A stretch of 64,000 nt of DNA from Daphnia pulex (GCF_021134715.1 NC_060017.1:1674001-1738000), one strand, 5' to 3'; numbered from the stretch's first letter, positions 46,705 to 61,177 are shown. Notes: generated by a model from the sequence alone, not told the origin. A program made the numbers and translations.

Positions 46705-49700
46705 TTAGGTTTTGGTTTCGGCAACGTTTGGGTTGATTTTGGCTTCACCGCATCCGTCAACTGTCGGATTTCGTCTAATGTGCATCCGAGCGTTGAAAAG
46801 ATTCATCGAGTTCTGTTGCGGCTGGTGGTTATCTTGATCCCGACCGGTCGATAATGGAGCAGACCCCGAAGGTGTCCAAACTGTGACTAGATGTCCCTGG
46901 CTGGAGATCCAGGCTGCTGTGCCGTTGCTTATCGATGCGTCACTAGACACCAAAACCCGCTGCTGATGGGAATCCAGGAGCACTTCCGATTTCTCTTCAC
47001 TGACAACTCTGCTGGGCTTGATGTGGGTGACTTCCAGGTTATTCTGCTGGTGCTGCTGCATCGTCGTCGGCACCAAGTAGGTGGCATCTTGCGACGGAGG
47101 AATAACGTCCATTCCATTCTGTTGAGTGATGACGGCAGCGCCTCGCGGCCGTTGATTGAGTCCTTGTCGCGGCTGTCGCGGACCTATTGGCGATCAAACA
47201 CGGAACAATGCACGTCGTCGTACAATATAAGAAAAAAGCAGGCACAATCGGACAGTATTATTTAAGAATCCGGCTGTCGCTAATTTGATCAGCCCTCAGA
47301 AGAAAAAGGGGATAGAGTCTATATAGGGTCGAACGTAATCGAATTGGGCTACGCCAAATACCAGATAATATTGAGAGGCTCTGCTGCCTATACTAGTTAT
47401 CCTGCACGTACTGAATAAAAGACTATATAGCGTTCGGTCTTACTAGTCAAGAAATTGCGTTCGAGGAAATCCGAAGGGACTATTGAATACATATACTACC
47501 GCAAGACATCGGCATCGCGGGAGGTATATAGCAAGAGAACGTGACGCGCCGCCAGCTATGAGACAAGATTATTTCCGGTGTGTTAAGTTTTGTCCCCTCA
47601 TCGCTGCAATAAATATTAAGGCTAGAGTTTTCCCTGCAGCCAACACAATTTTTTTTTTTTTTTTTTTTTGGTTCCGCTTCGTCGGGAATATCCTCGGTTT
47701 CTTGGAGTTCATACTTCCAATAGCGATCCATCCAGGATTGTTCAGCAGCAGTCATCGAATTGAACAGCCATGAACCCACTTGCAATGAGCTTGAATTACG
47801 TTCTTAATGCTATCGAATTTAAAAATAGATTGATTTTTTAAAAATATTATATGAAAACCAATTTTTTTAAATAATAAACGCCAACAGCGAACGTGTGCGT
47901 AAGGAGTGGGGTGGGGGGGGGGGAATAAGCCAATAAGGCGAAGCTTTGTATAGAGAGCAGAATATTATAGAGATCCCCGTTATTCCCTTTGACATCAAAG
48001 GCCATATTTTGATTAGTGCACCATACAAATAGTCTTTCTATTGGTTCTAGTTTTCTAGATAAAAAAGAAAAATTCAGCCATCCAAATATGATGCAGGTAT
48101 TGTATACTTTCTGAAGCCGAGTCGAAATGCGATTCAGTTGTGACTTGTAGCAGGATCACCCAAATCGGATTATATACAATCTAAATTCACTTTCTGCACG
48201 CTCACACACAATGTGCAGCACTGCACCTATAGAAGGAGATGACGGTTCGATCCATACACACTTGTCCTTCCCTTCGTCATAGTTTCGTCATACGAATACC
48301 AAGAATATGGGAGAAGTTTATAAACTTGACTTGACTTGAAAAAAATAAAGTCTTAACGGACGGGTATATACGAGGGGCAGCATTTCCCCTTTGAAACGGT
48401 ACAGCAAAGCACAAAGAAATTGCGTCCTGAATTGCAATTCAATTTGCTTGAAAATGTTCAATAATTGGAATATTTGCCCCGGCGCTTCTTTTCAGCACAG
48501 GCACGTACTGTACCATGCATGTGTTCAGTATATTTTCTGTTTGATTTGGCGGAAAGACGACAAATGACTTTAAGCTTCAAGCCTGAGATCCTTAAGCAGG
48601 TTCAAAAGAAGATATAGGACGTCACGCGGGATATTCAAATTAGCCGACCCGGATCTTAATTGAAGCATCGCGTACGGAGATGTAGAGTATATCTCCACAT
48701 ATACAGCACTGCTCTGCATAACCTCGTCTGGGTTTCGTGCGCGTGTATGCTGTGTAACTGTGATGATAGTTGCAAACTTTATTCGATTGCACTTGACCGC
48801 ACAATATCATATTGGCCATTCTATAATAATACTTTTGTTATTGTACTACGGGACTTGCTGCCTTTGCTGGCTGTATAAAAGGATAAATGCTCGTCCAGCG
48901 GTTGGATTCGAAGTGAGAGCGGATATAGGAGCAATCACAGAAATGGGATTTGGGGACCAGTTTTGGATGTGACGTTTGCCCCGGTTTGCCCTCGCTGGGA
49001 AAAAGCTTCCAAAAGCTAGAACAGCACTCAGAGTCTGTCGGTGGCTGCTGCTGGCTTGTTTGCTTTCGTCCATGTTATGTCCGAACAAGAAAAGCAACAA
49101 CGAATAAAAGAGTTTTCCGAAAAAGAAAAAATTTGTTCTTGGAGAGAATGAAATGAACCGCGAGTAATGGGAACTATATATAATGTAGCCAGCCACTGTT
49201 ATCCCGAAAGCATCAGACAATTTGTTCGTTTCTATTCCTTCCCATTCAAGGTTTACGGTTTTCAGTCACGTTTCAGACAGCACTTTGAAAATGATTGGCT
49301 TATTACTGTACCTGTTACAAAGTCGGCTCGATCGTTACGGAGAATCGGAGTCGATCGTTGGCCCGCCCTTGTGATTATAATAGCCGATCCGGCTGTTGAC
49401 GCTATGGTCAACGGTGATCTTTTCCTGCAGCACAAAGTTGATCTAAAGTGCTCCCGAAATCTGCACACACACACATAAAAAAAAATATAAGAATAAAATC
49501 CCGATCGATTATGGAAGCAGCAAAATGTATTAAAGGATTCTTGGAACTTGTGCGTTTTATAATAGGTTTAATTAGGCACGTCTCGAAATGTACCTGGTGT
49601 TCATGTAATAGTAGACGAGTGGGTTGATCATGGTGTTGCTCATGGCTAGCCAGTAGAAGGAGAGGAAAATGTGCTGTGTGTATTTGTAGGAGATGACTTG

Positions 49701-52700
49701 ATCGTCGATAAACTGGTAGACGAAGTAGCCGTGATAGGGCAGCCAGCAGACGACGAATAGCGTCACGATAACCATAAACATCCTCACTACCTTTAGATCC
49801 CGCACGCAGCCATAAATCATTGTGAAGATATTACACGGGTGATTGGCGGAGGCGAACCCCAGTCTCATCAATTTCAAATGGGTCGGTATATACCTTGTGT
49901 TTGGATTGGATGGACTCTGCTTGACGTTGGTTCTGCTCACCGATGCTTTTACCCCGCCACAAAACGTAGCCCATTCGCGAGTAGCAAGCGCCCATCACAA
50001 TCACCGGGATCAGGTAGGTCGACACCGTGAAAACAATATTGTATCTGGGCGTCATCATTAATTGGAAAGGGATCTCAATTATTTTCGACCACTCCGAATG
50101 ACGACGCACAACCTAAATAAATAAGAGTCTATGGCTTACATGAAATCCTGCTGGGAAACGGAAGGGACGCCGTCCGGCCATACGATGATGCATACGACTC
50201 GTACTTCACCGCCCCGGTAACTGTCCAATAAATAATTTTCGTTAGACTACTTACCGTACGTACGTACATATAATACATATTTGAAACTATGAGTGCTATG
50301 TATACTACCTGTGCGAAAGCGTCTGAGAGTAGAGAAGGCAAGGGACGGCCAGGATGCAGCTGGCCAACCAAATGAGACTGATGGCGATCCGGGCTGTGCT
50401 TTTACTCATCCTCGGTCGCAGTGGATAGACAATGGCGATGTAACTATTGAAATAATGAAACAAAGACGACATATTATGTACCATGCATGTAACATCGTCT
50501 AACGTGCACTGCGGCCTTGTTCCAATAATCATTCTCAAGAAGAAATCTCGTGTAATCTCTAAACTTATAGCCAAGGGAAGCTAATAATAGATGACGGGCG
50601 TTCGCAGCAAGGAAGGACTCAGCATCTTCTAGAATTTATTTGGCTTCATGCGGAGAATAAGGGAAACAACGTATGTCCAGTGTAACGAAATCCGAATAAG
50701 ATCTGGAAATTAGACGATGACGCACATCACTTTGTCGAGTGTCACTATAATGGATGATGTACCAAACCACTCAACCGGAAATGCCATTATCCGAAAATCG
50801 TTCAGCTACGAATAACATGACGTGTTCTGTTATATAGTAGCTTAGTTACCGTAGCGCATTTAAGCTGGACGCTGGAAATAAAGGCTTTCTAAACGTATTG
50901 TGATTGTCCAACGCTATTATTTTATCATTTATTGATGAAATCACTCTCTGACGCTGTAAAAAAACGATATCTATTGTCGTTACTGGGCGTGTCATTTTAT
51001 AATTCATCCATACTAAGGAATATTATACTTTTCTTTTTAGATTTAGAAATTCTGGAAGGGCAGTAGGCTAGTGTATCGATTAACCTGAAGTAAAAGTCCT
51101 GGCAAAAAGTTATTAGTCTAGCTTCGCTCTCGACCGCTAATAAAGTCGAGCGTTTACAAATGATTTTTTAAATTCTACTTTGTGTACCGTAGTAGGTATA
51201 GTTAAACTTGCAAGTTAATTTGATATAATGCATTGGGTTAGGAAAAAAAAAACTACTCGATATTGGATTTTGATCTTCGTTCGCCTTTCCAATCTAATCA
51301 AATTAATCATGTCAGCAGCTCGAATTTAGCACAATCCGACACAATCCCATCAAATAATGCACTAATTGAACTCCCAGGGAAAATAAAGACAAAATCAATA
51401 CCATAGAAAAACACATTGTTATGCACGAGATGAATGAATGATGAATTCTGAAATTGCCATACTTGGGCTTTTATAAGCCCTGACATAAAGCTGATTGAAG
51501 AATTTTCTACGGCTGTCGGATTCTTTTGTTCGCTGAAATACGGAGGAATCCGATATACGGACTTAGTTTTACAAACTGTTCGTTCCTTATTAGATGCAAC
51601 AAGGCAAGATAAACTTCCACAAATCATTTATAGGCATAAGGCATATTATGTTGTAGGTTATACTCCTGTCTATTTTTGCTACTGCAATATAAATTATTAC
51701 GTCTTTTTATTTCCTGCACTAATTAATGTTTCTACGCTACAGAATGTCTCTGGCAAATAAACAGCTGCGTTATCATCGTGTTATTGATGAAGTAATGTAA
51801 CCAAAACGTCAGAGTAATATGTGATGTAGGCTCCTAGACAATGGAAGTTATAGAATCGAAGTTTCCGCATTTTCCGATTTTTTTCCACTTTAATGGATCG
51901 CGTAATGGTTAGTCGCCAAGCAAAAAAAAATGTCACATTTCTTTCTAAAAAGTTATCATTGAATTTTCCCCCGTGATTTTTTTTTTTGTCTGTCTTTGAG
52001 TCTGAACTGCAACTGAACTGCAGCATCAATAGAAAGTTTTCCTGTACAGAATTTCTTATGATTGTGTAAAAGTGTGAATTTCTCACGGCGGAGTGACGCC
52101 GTTATTCCATGAAATCTAAACTTCTTTCTATTAGACACCCGAAGTTCCTTGAGAAAGGGGAAAGAAAAAGCCAAATGTGTACCCCCTCTGCCGTCGAGTC
52201 TTCCGCTGTTAAATCAGCGTAGAATAGAGTCTATTTCATATGTCCGGAACTGGTGGGTGCTGCTGTCTTTGGATCGATAGCTTATAGATAGGTTACATTA
52301 CATACAGACCAAAATTCTGTATAGCTTTATACCACGTACGTCTATGGAGTTCCGACAAAGATTTCTTCGCAGTCTCCTATCCCACTGTTATTAACTACAA
52401 CATGGGTACCGTATCATAAATATAGGCTACTTTCTACTTTGCCGCTAAACTTTTTCTTTCATCCAAACTTTTTGTTTTCTTCTTTTGATTCTTTACACCA
52501 ATCGATATGTTTGTTCTTACCGATCGAAGGAGATGGCCACCAACGTGAAGACACTGGCTGCCACTGAAACGTTTGCCACGAAGTTGTTGACCGTGCAGTA
52601 GAAACCACCGAATGGCCAGTGACTGGAAGTAACAGGTATATACATACACTTATGTGATAGCACACGCACGATCGGAGGAGCATTTGTACAATTTGGTTTT

Positions 52701-54150
52701 CTGGAGAACTTTTCAACGCACAGCATCTCTTTGTCTTATTATGACAGACCGAAAAAAAAAACTATAACATAAGTTGAAATTCAACTGTGATTGACTGAAA
52801 ATTGTCCAATTTTTAGTATCGTAGGTGATATGTGTGTAAAGTTTCCCAGACAACAGTTTAACGATGCAATACGTAAGCTTAGATGCAAGATAAGTTATTG
52901 GCCGAATAAGCCTCCTTTCGTGCTGATCAATAACTTGCTGGAAAATACAGGGAAATGTATTACTTGTTGAGCATGAAGGTGAAATTAAAGACGCAATTGA
53001 AGACTGACATTGTCAAATCGGCAAGACTCAGGTTCACCTGTTGCAATTCGTGAAAGTCGATCAGATTAATAAATCAAGACAAGACATAATGGATAAGAGT
53101 CAGTACCAGAAAGTAGTTCGTTACGGTTTTCATCCGCTTATGGGCTGCAGGTTTGTGAAAGGAAAAGAAAATTCGATTTTAGAACAATCATCCAATTGCC
53201 TGCGTCCACGACAAACAGCTCGGGAAAAGTGAAAGAATCCTCATCAAATGTGACTGACGTTGAGTTATGTGCAACACATTTAATATGTTTAATTTAATCA
53301 ACGTCTCTGTTGGCTACGAGAACCTGTCACGTCTCCAAGCAAGATTGCCGATAGAGATCCCGTGTATCCTTTTATCCCACAGATAGGTGGGTGGCGGCAC
53401 TTTTTTTAATCAAAGTCCATAAATTTGAATCAACAGCGGAAAAGTTGAAAATAATCAGATCAAGTGAGTATTTTTACAAACAGGCAAACAGCTAACACGT
53501 GCGTGTGTGTGGGAGGACGAAAAATGACGACTGTGCTGGCAATCACCGCAGCAATGACGTCGCCTGTATCCCATAATAAATGCATGCAATAGCAATATAG
53601 TAGAAGTGATTTGAAACAACTGACCGAAGACGATCCAGGCAACGAGGGAGTTGCCCACGGCAGCGACAATCACCAAAACGGCGAATACGGCGATCCAAGA
53701 AGTTCGCTGCGGCCATGGCATCAAGTACGGCGATGAAAAGCTGTCATCGCGAAACGACGTCGAGTTTCCGGGATCAACGGCGCTCGAATTGCCGGCCATG
53801 GCGCTGCCGAAACTCTCGTTGAATCCAGCAGCCGTCACGAATAATAAATCTTCTTCCGGATTGGAATCTCCTCCTGCTAGCCATCCGCCGGAAGACGGTC
53901 GCATCAAGCTGCTGACTGATGTGGAAAATCCCGGAGCTCCGTCTGCGTAATGCACGTAGCCGCCTGCTGCTGCTGCATCACTGTGCTGTTGCTGCTGCTG
54001 CTCGTTATTGGCGTGATACTGGTTGAGCACGTAACTAGCGATTTCAGTTGCGTTACCGAGATACAAGGAATGGATCTGCCTCGAAATCATGTCCGTTGTT
54101 TTCCATTGTTCCGTCGAGTCGTGCGATCCTTCTGGCGTGGCGGCAATCAT
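46705..54150 (-). CDS. TkR86C: Natalisin/tachykinin-like peptide receptor (TkR86C class), class A GPCR
   Basis: Ten exons with fully agreeing phases: 54150-53625, 53144-53107, 53037-52964, 52622-52521, 50443-50309, 50220-50140, 50044-49894, 49790-49594, 49460-49312, 47183-46705 (1932 nt, 643 aa). The extracellular N-terminus is long (about 155 aa), Gln/Ser-rich, with NATE, NESF, NSSA and NSTS glycosylation sites. TM1 has GNSLVAWIVF, TM2 NYFLVNLSLADL, and TM3 ends DRYIAIVYPLRPRMSK. TM5 has YLIPVIVMGACYSRMGYVLW, TM6 VVRMFMVIVTLFVVCWLPYH, and TM7 YWLAMSNTMINPLVYYYMNTR. Helix 8 is FREHFRSTLCCRK, with likely palmitoylated Cys. The WPFGGFYC and VCIIVWPDG loop cysteines match the disulfide pair. The closest family I can name is Drosophila TkR86C (NKD), the natalisin receptor, which couples to calcium mobilisation. 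The acceptor of exon 7 (GCCCAG|ATAC) has a weak pyrimidine tract; an upstream TTTAG would break the frame. The cytoplasmic tail is long and low-complexity. Confidence 0.92.
47184..49311 (-). other. Last intron of the receptor gene, with poly-T tract and a coding-like fragment
   Basis: A 2.1 kb intron between helix 8 and the C-terminal tail exon. It contains a run of 21 T (47649-47669). On the minus strand this is a poly-A run that directly follows a short open segment reading NSMTAAEQSWMDRYWKYEL. That arrangement could be a retroposed fragment, but I cannot name a parent gene. Confidence 0.5.
50444..52520 (-). other. Large intron after the DR of the DRY motif
   Basis: A 2.1 kb intron splits the codon for Arg in the DRY motif (phase 2, GATCG|GTAAGA to CAATAG|T). 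No nested gene is supported; the frames at 51307-51627 and 51781-52086 have no domain. Confidence 0.6.
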
Positions 54151-57100
54151 TTTCCCGTCCAAGCCCAACCAGCAGCAGCCTGTCGCACGCCATGCAGAAA
54201 CGTCGCTATTAATACACAGTGCAATAGGGAGGAGACGAAAATCCGGCTTCCGTCTTTAGTTTCGTTAGAGATATAGAACTTATTGTCGCTTCCTTTTTAC
54301 AAACGGGGAGCGTGTACATCACTGCTGCTGCTGTAATATCCTGCGCATCTTTCTAGGAATAATAACAATAGCTATGACTTTCTTCAGTCTAGCTATTCAT
54401 CACTTTCGGACTCTTGTTCGATACATAAGCTCGGTACAATAGTCGCGCTGGTGACAGAATTTGAAGCTAAATTCAGATTTCTTTTTCTCTTTGTTGCCGT
54501 CCGTGCAGAATTCATGTAACAAGGCGTTTATGTTCTAGTCTGCCATGTATCTGCCAAACTAGTCATTCAGCTGACCGAACAAAAAAGGACAATTCCTATG
54601 GAGACAGTCACGCTTTCTGCGTGAAGAGTCCAAATGAACTTATTCACGTCCTGTTCAAGTTGAAGGCTGCTCGGAAGATTGACATTCGGAGCCGGCGAAC
54701 CTCCAGCCAAGACATTTTTTTAAAGTGGACACACAACATCAATATCCGCAAGCGGATTTATTCATGCGCCTCAGCAATAATCCGCACATAGCTTTCGCCA
54801 TTGTTTCCTTTTGCTGCTCGTTCCATCCAACGAGATTATCTATGTTGAAACTTATAAGAAGGTTTACGCATTGATATTGACCGTGCATCACGATGGATAT
54901 TGAAAGAAATGCACACTGATGGTGTCCAGACAACGACGACCGGCAGCACTAGCTAACTGTAGACTAACTGCTGACCAACAACATCGCTTTGTCTGATTGA
55001 TCTCGACCGAGAGACAAATCAAATTCAGCACCAAGGTCAAGGTTCTTGAATAAAGAATCTCTACTTTATTCGGAACGCAATTCGTCCTTATTTATATACT
55101 GCAGCGCGAGACAGCGAAATCTCTATTATCCTCATAAATGCGGTATATAATCAATAATAAACTAAGTCTTTCTTATGTTATTCCGTTCTCTGCTACATAC
55201 TGCACACCATCCAAAAAAATCCGACGAGATCCAATCAGGTTGGGAAAATGTCCAGAATGGACATGAGCGATGTGCGCACTGCAGCCATTGTACGCAAGAC
55301 CTGAAGAATGCGCTGACAAAAGCCCGTCCGTCCATATACGTATCGAAACTATTGAGCTTGTTTTTTTTTCCCTTTGGTCCGCAAAGAATAGAAATGGGGA
55401 AAGAAGGGAAAAAAAGATGTACAGGCGGCCAAGAGTATTGAACCGTAACATCTGATTAGAGAGAGAGCGTTGGCTCTTGGCTGCCGCGATTGCACAGGGC
55501 CAAATAAAAATTGAATATAATCAAAAGCGCTGATAATGAAAAGTCTGCGTCGCCTGGCTCATCAGCCGAAAAACTTTATCGCATTATCGCCCGTCGTTTG
55601 AAGGCTGAGCTCCGTCTAGACTTGATTCGCTATTCAGCGCAACCGGCCCCGTACGCCTCATGTATAAGACCATATAAGACTTGAAGTCGTTGAATTGATC
55701 ACTATAAAGATGAAATCAGCAACCGCTCTTCCCCGGTCCTTAATATTATTCGATTATCTATGCGTATTTCCTCGGAAAAGACTAAGTGCGTCAGAGATTC
55801 AACTCTTGTCTCTTTTTTTTTCATTTGGAAAGTCTTTTGTTGACAATCGAATCGTCCGAAGCACTTTTCGAATCGAACTTTAGGCCCTCGCCAGTCAGGC
55901 ATTAGGGACTTGTGAACTAATTATCAAAGCTTGTTATTCGCACATCCTTCAAACTTGATGTGAATCAATTCGCTTTCGAAATGTACGTTGATAATTAGAC
56001 GGAGAAGTTCATCAGGGCGGCATCCGTACTGTCTTGGAAGTGTAGGTATCAAGGACTCGGCGGATAAGTTCGTCGAAGCAACGAATCCAAATATTTCTGC
56101 TGCTTTTCCGCATCAGATAGCATCAGAGTCCCTGAAGAATGATCAAGCAACGCATCTGTTCCTGCAGTATTTTCTTTTGTGCAACATAAGCCGACGGCAT
56201 CCGGCATTGTTTGGGCGGGGCAGAAATGTACTCAGACGAGCAGATCATTAGTCAGGCCGCTATAAAAGATATCTGTAACGACTTTGGGCCATCAACACAG
56301 TTCCCCCCTTTCATACTGTACATTTGTATTACGCAACCTAAAAAGTAGGACAGCCTGCCACATAAACCTTGATTCGATATGTCGAGACTCGAGAGGGGAA
56401 CTCTTGTATATGGCATGTTTTAATCAACAACTATCAAAACACGGACCCTCCCCAGCTATTCTTTCTTTCCCATAAGAAGTGGTTGTAACGAACATGGAGC
56501 AATGTATTCAGATGTTGAATGATGACGTCTGTCGGAGACATCACAGGATCGGTGCATAGGCAATACTTTGAAGGATAGAATAGCAGAGCAGTGTGGGTGC
56601 AATTGGTTAATTATATGTGGGTGGCTGTTGGGCTGAGTGCCTGAGTCTTTCTTATACATGAACTACATACATAAAGTATTGTCTGTATAAGCCTAGCTAA
56701 ATTAGATTAATATCGGCCAAGACTTCATCAGCTGCACTCACACTTCCCACAACAGTATATAATACAGCAGCCTCTACTGGAAGGCGGGCAAGACTTGACT
56801 CTCCGTCATCATTGTTAATTCACGGAATCTTGAGGTGCGCATACATAGATTAGAAATGTATACTCGCATCCAACTTGGTGCTCGCTTTGTATGGGAATGG
56901 AGAGCAGGCTTCTCAATAATTCAAGTGAAATTTATCATTTCATGGTATACATCCGGTGGAATTCGCTGTAGCACTGCAACACCCAAGTGTATACACTGCC
57001 GAGTGTGGGCTGCATATGTCAAAGTATATGACGTCAACTTGAAAAAATAATGAGTTGCCATTTGAACTGGTTTGATTGTGATGTAGCCTAACTGAATCAA

Positions 57101-59507
57101 AGTGGCGCAATCTTCTCCCTGGCACGTACAACTATGATGAAATACACCATAGACTTTATTAGTTTGTTCTCTACATCCTTGTGCAAACAGAATTCTTCGT
57201 TGAATTCGACAAAGAGACGAATTTAATTACGAATGCCTAATACAGAGACATCCATCCCGGAAGAAGGCAAACATCCAGCCTGTGGGTTTCAAAGAATAGT
57301 TGCGTTCTATTCATCTTATTCGTGAATACTTCTTTAATAAAGAATGCCAGTTCTCGACAGCTTTCGTCTTCCACTGACTTGCCAGACCAAGATAAAACTG
57401 CTCGCTCACGAACATATCCTACACTATAGACTATATATACGGGTTTTCTATAATACGATGCCACCAGCAGCAACAGAGAGCTACATCAGCTGCTCAAACA
57501 GACCAATTCCAGTTCTTCTGTTTTCGAAATCTCGCATCAGAGCATCCCAGAAATCTTTTAACGTTTATTTCCCTTTTTACTTTGCCCGACAGTGACTTTG
57601 TCTTCCTCCTCTCTTTGTCCGTCTGTTTATTGCCGGCCGACATTTACAACATCACAATCCGCAATGCATTTGACGCTGCTGCGGTCTCTATACGGTGGAT
57701 CCTTTATTGGTTTGTCTAGTAGCTCAATGTTTAGCTTTCGGCTTTCACTGTACTGTTCACCGACGAGGATTATCACGTCTAAAGATCAAAAGGCGCTACA
57801 AGAAGAGGCGACCCTATCAAAGATTCGAAGTTCGACGCTCTGCGTATCAGGCCACCTAACAGTGAGAGTATATCTTTGATGAAGGTTTTTTAACACTATA
57901 GACGAAGCAGTTTGCAGCCAACGAAAGCCCAAGCGTCGACACACACTTGCAATTTGACGAACTTGTGTGCAACTTAACGCCGCTATAAACGGAAAATACA
58001 TTTGCATGCTTCATTTATCCGTGTGTTTGAATAATGAAATATAATACTAGCTACTTGCATTACGGACATCGGACTCGAAGTGCGCTCACAACTCTGAATG
58101 TGCTGCTTTGTATTATACGAGAAAATACTGTTTGCAGCTAAATGAATTTGGCATAGTTCCAAGAAATATCGACGTCATCAGTCAATGGGATTCTATTCAC
58201 CTAGTCGAAAGAGCAGAGTTATATGGAGTATATACACAGAAATTGCTCAGCCTTCTATTCGGTTCTCTTAGTTGGAAGTAAATAATCAACTACCACAGAC
58301 CTCCAGGCTCCAGACCTATAAACCATTTACCGCAATCCGACGCTTTTCGTTCCCTTCATGCGAGAGCGGCAAATGAGCAATCAACCGAAATATCGTGCTA
58401 TAGCACTATGGCGTCTATTATATATATATTGACGCCACACCCACCGCACTGTTCGCTTTATATTATAAGTATTTCAAGCTGTTAAATAAGTACAGCCGGT
58501 GTGTTGGCCTCTGTTTGGCTCTTGGGAGTTATAGTTATAGAAAATTTAAAGTCCTTGGTGACTAAAAACGCAACCAGCACTCCCAAGCTCTGATATAGCT
58601 CAGAGCAAATGCTCCTGTGGAATTCAAGGTATAAAGAATGTTGGGTTTTTTCTCTTTTTAAAATTTGATTGTAGATCGTAGATCGCTCCGCTCTCTAAAG
58701 GAATTTTCAATTTGTTTGTCAATTTTGCGGGACACATAGATTTCTTTTTTCGACAAAATCTCGATATCTCTTTGGTTGGGAATTACAACAACGCGACTCA
58801 CCTTTCCGCTCAGCTCCACTATATATAGAACACAGTAGGGAAAATGTATTTCACCATAATTGATCACTCACTATATATTTATAGGGCTGGCGCCCCGAGA
58901 CGATATTCAATTTTCCGCGTCAAGCCGAGTCACCAGTGATTTTGACGAGAGCGATCGAAGTAGGAGAAACTGGTGGTCCTATCATTCCCAATCACTGTAG
59001 AGTGCATAGGAAATGGAAAGGTATAAAGCCATTTGTCACTGCTAGCAACGGAAGACGAACCGGTCGGGACGAGACGACGAGAAGTAAAGGCGCCAGAAGA
59101 AAAAAAAAATAAGTCAGGAAAAATGTCAAACATTCACTTCACGCCTTGTAAAAAGTTTTGCGGGCGTCGTGATGTTCACTGGATGCTGAGTGCCGGAGCG
59201 CTCTCCCTGGGCGAAAACTGAGAGCTTTGTTGGGTAGAGAGACGGAAAGACAAGACAAGGAACGAAGAAGGAAAACTACGGCATAGACGGTGTACATACG
59301 GTGTCACCAGTGCTGCGCAAAGCGGATAGAAGCCGTCTCATTGCTCTGCAGTCGACTATATAGTGCGGAGCATCAGCCGGCTATGTGAGGGAGCAGCCAG
59401 AATGCCTTCGAGATCGGGAGCAGGCGCCGTGTGAGTCCGCGCCGACGGTTCATCGAGTTTATATCGTCGAAGCATGAGAAACTCATTCGGATGAAATAAA
59501 ACAAAAT

Positions 59508-59526
59508 GCTGCTGCTGCTGCTGCTG
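59508..59526. repeat. CTG trinucleotide repeat
   Basis: Six consecutive CTG/TGC units. On the minus strand it would encode Gln in the frame at 59356-59715, which I could not confirm as an exon. Confidence 0.8.
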
Positions 59527-60856
59527 AGTTTGTTGTGGCGCTTCAAGCGTGATTTTTCTTATTGCAAAACCATGTACTACACACATAGTGAGAGACATAA
59601 ATAAGTGCTTGTTGTTGTGTGTACTATACCGACCTTCGTGAGAAACGTAATAACGCGACGTTTCTTTTGTCTTTTTCGCCGGCGTTGTAAAATTTCCCAC
59701 TATCCGCACAGTCACTCAACAGCTGCTGCATTTCAATATATGGGAAAAAAGACTACGTATTCTATTACAAGATGTAGCCTAGGTTACCAACTACACGACG
59801 ACGACGACGAGTTCTTTAATATATGATTGCAACAGACTTAACTTTATTATCCGACAGCATGGACCGGCCATATTATAGGGGCAATGACTAAATACGTAGG
59901 TCTCATATTGGAGCTGGACCCTTGGCCATATATACACCGCGGACTCCAACTATACCACATGCATTCGATCGATATAGACGAGAGACCTGCATTATTAAAC
60001 TGCGCTGGCCACTCTAATGTATTCATTGGAGCTTTTATTCAAACTCTCTTATACTTACTTCTCAATATACTTTGTTCCCTGTTTGATGCTGCCGTCCTCG
60101 TCCACTCTCCTCTCAATCTTTTCTGTTTATTGCGTCGCCGATCTTTCGTAAAAGCCGCAGACTAAATAATCATATACACTTTTAACGGCAACAGTTGCGG
60201 CATTTGATTTGATTCGAAATTATTTCCCCCTGCTGCACGATAAGAGAGCGGCTCAAATTTGTTCCTTTTCAAATAAGAGGAATAAGCCCTTTCAAACGGC
60301 TCGCCGAATTGTTAAACAACTTCGCTCAAAAAGGCGGTACCAACAGTTCAAGCCCGTCAACTTTTAAGACGCAAGTTAGCGTGAACCAAGTTGCTGTGCC
60401 CCGCGTCTAATAAGTAGTACGGATTGATGACTGGCGAATGCTGGCACTGCGAATCTAGATAATTCGATTTGTGTGAATCGGTTGACATACATAGCTCGTC
60501 CGTCCATCTGATTATTTACTAGGGAGATTCATAAGAGGGTCGTTGTTTGCGTAGACATGACGAGAACGGATAGTGACGACACACTACGTAACGTGAAGCA
60601 TTGACTACGTGTACAGACGTCAGCATTCTGTCACGTGGTGTACGTTCATTTGTTTACATAATTAACAAACGGGCGTATACAGTAGGATGTAAAAACCAGC
60701 CAAGTAATGCGATAACTTGAATATTTTAAACTTGCTCATACACCGGAGCTGCTCAATGTAACAAAACTGTAATATACATAACCGGTCGATGCCAGCTATA
60801 AGCATCGATACAGCGAGCCAGCAAACGCCCAGCTTATTCAAAGCGAATGGATGGGC

Positions 60857-60864
60857 TATAAAAG
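60857..60864 (+). promoter_or_regulatory. Candidate TATA box
   Basis: TATAAAAG in a G/C-flanked context (GGGC before, GTCGAG after) is a consensus TATA box. No downstream coding exon is seen within the window, so the transcript is unknown. Chance occurrence is possible in DNA of this composition. Confidence 0.2.
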
Positions 60865-61177
60865 GTCGAGCCGACATTTGATCCAAGTTCCCGCACAAAC
60901 ATTTCGAAAGATACCCCCCGCCCACACCCCCCGGGTGCTGCAAAAGAAGAAAAATGACTACGTATTATTCGCTCAAAAATGTATTGCGAACTTTGCTTTT
61001 TGAAATATTAAGAATATAGGTGACGATAAGGATTGGAGTGCGGGATTATTGTTGGTCGGGACGTCAATATAAGCCTAAATACACATTTGCCAGTCAAGTA
61101 TTGAGGATCGTCGAGGGGCGACGGGGGTTGTCGAGTGAAGTAGAAATGGAAAAGCAGAAATGGGATATAGTGAAATG

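Noticed and set aside
59356-59715. Gln-rich frame on the minus strand
   Set aside because: The Gln run comes from a CTG repeat, and I found no splice partner or ATG in good context.
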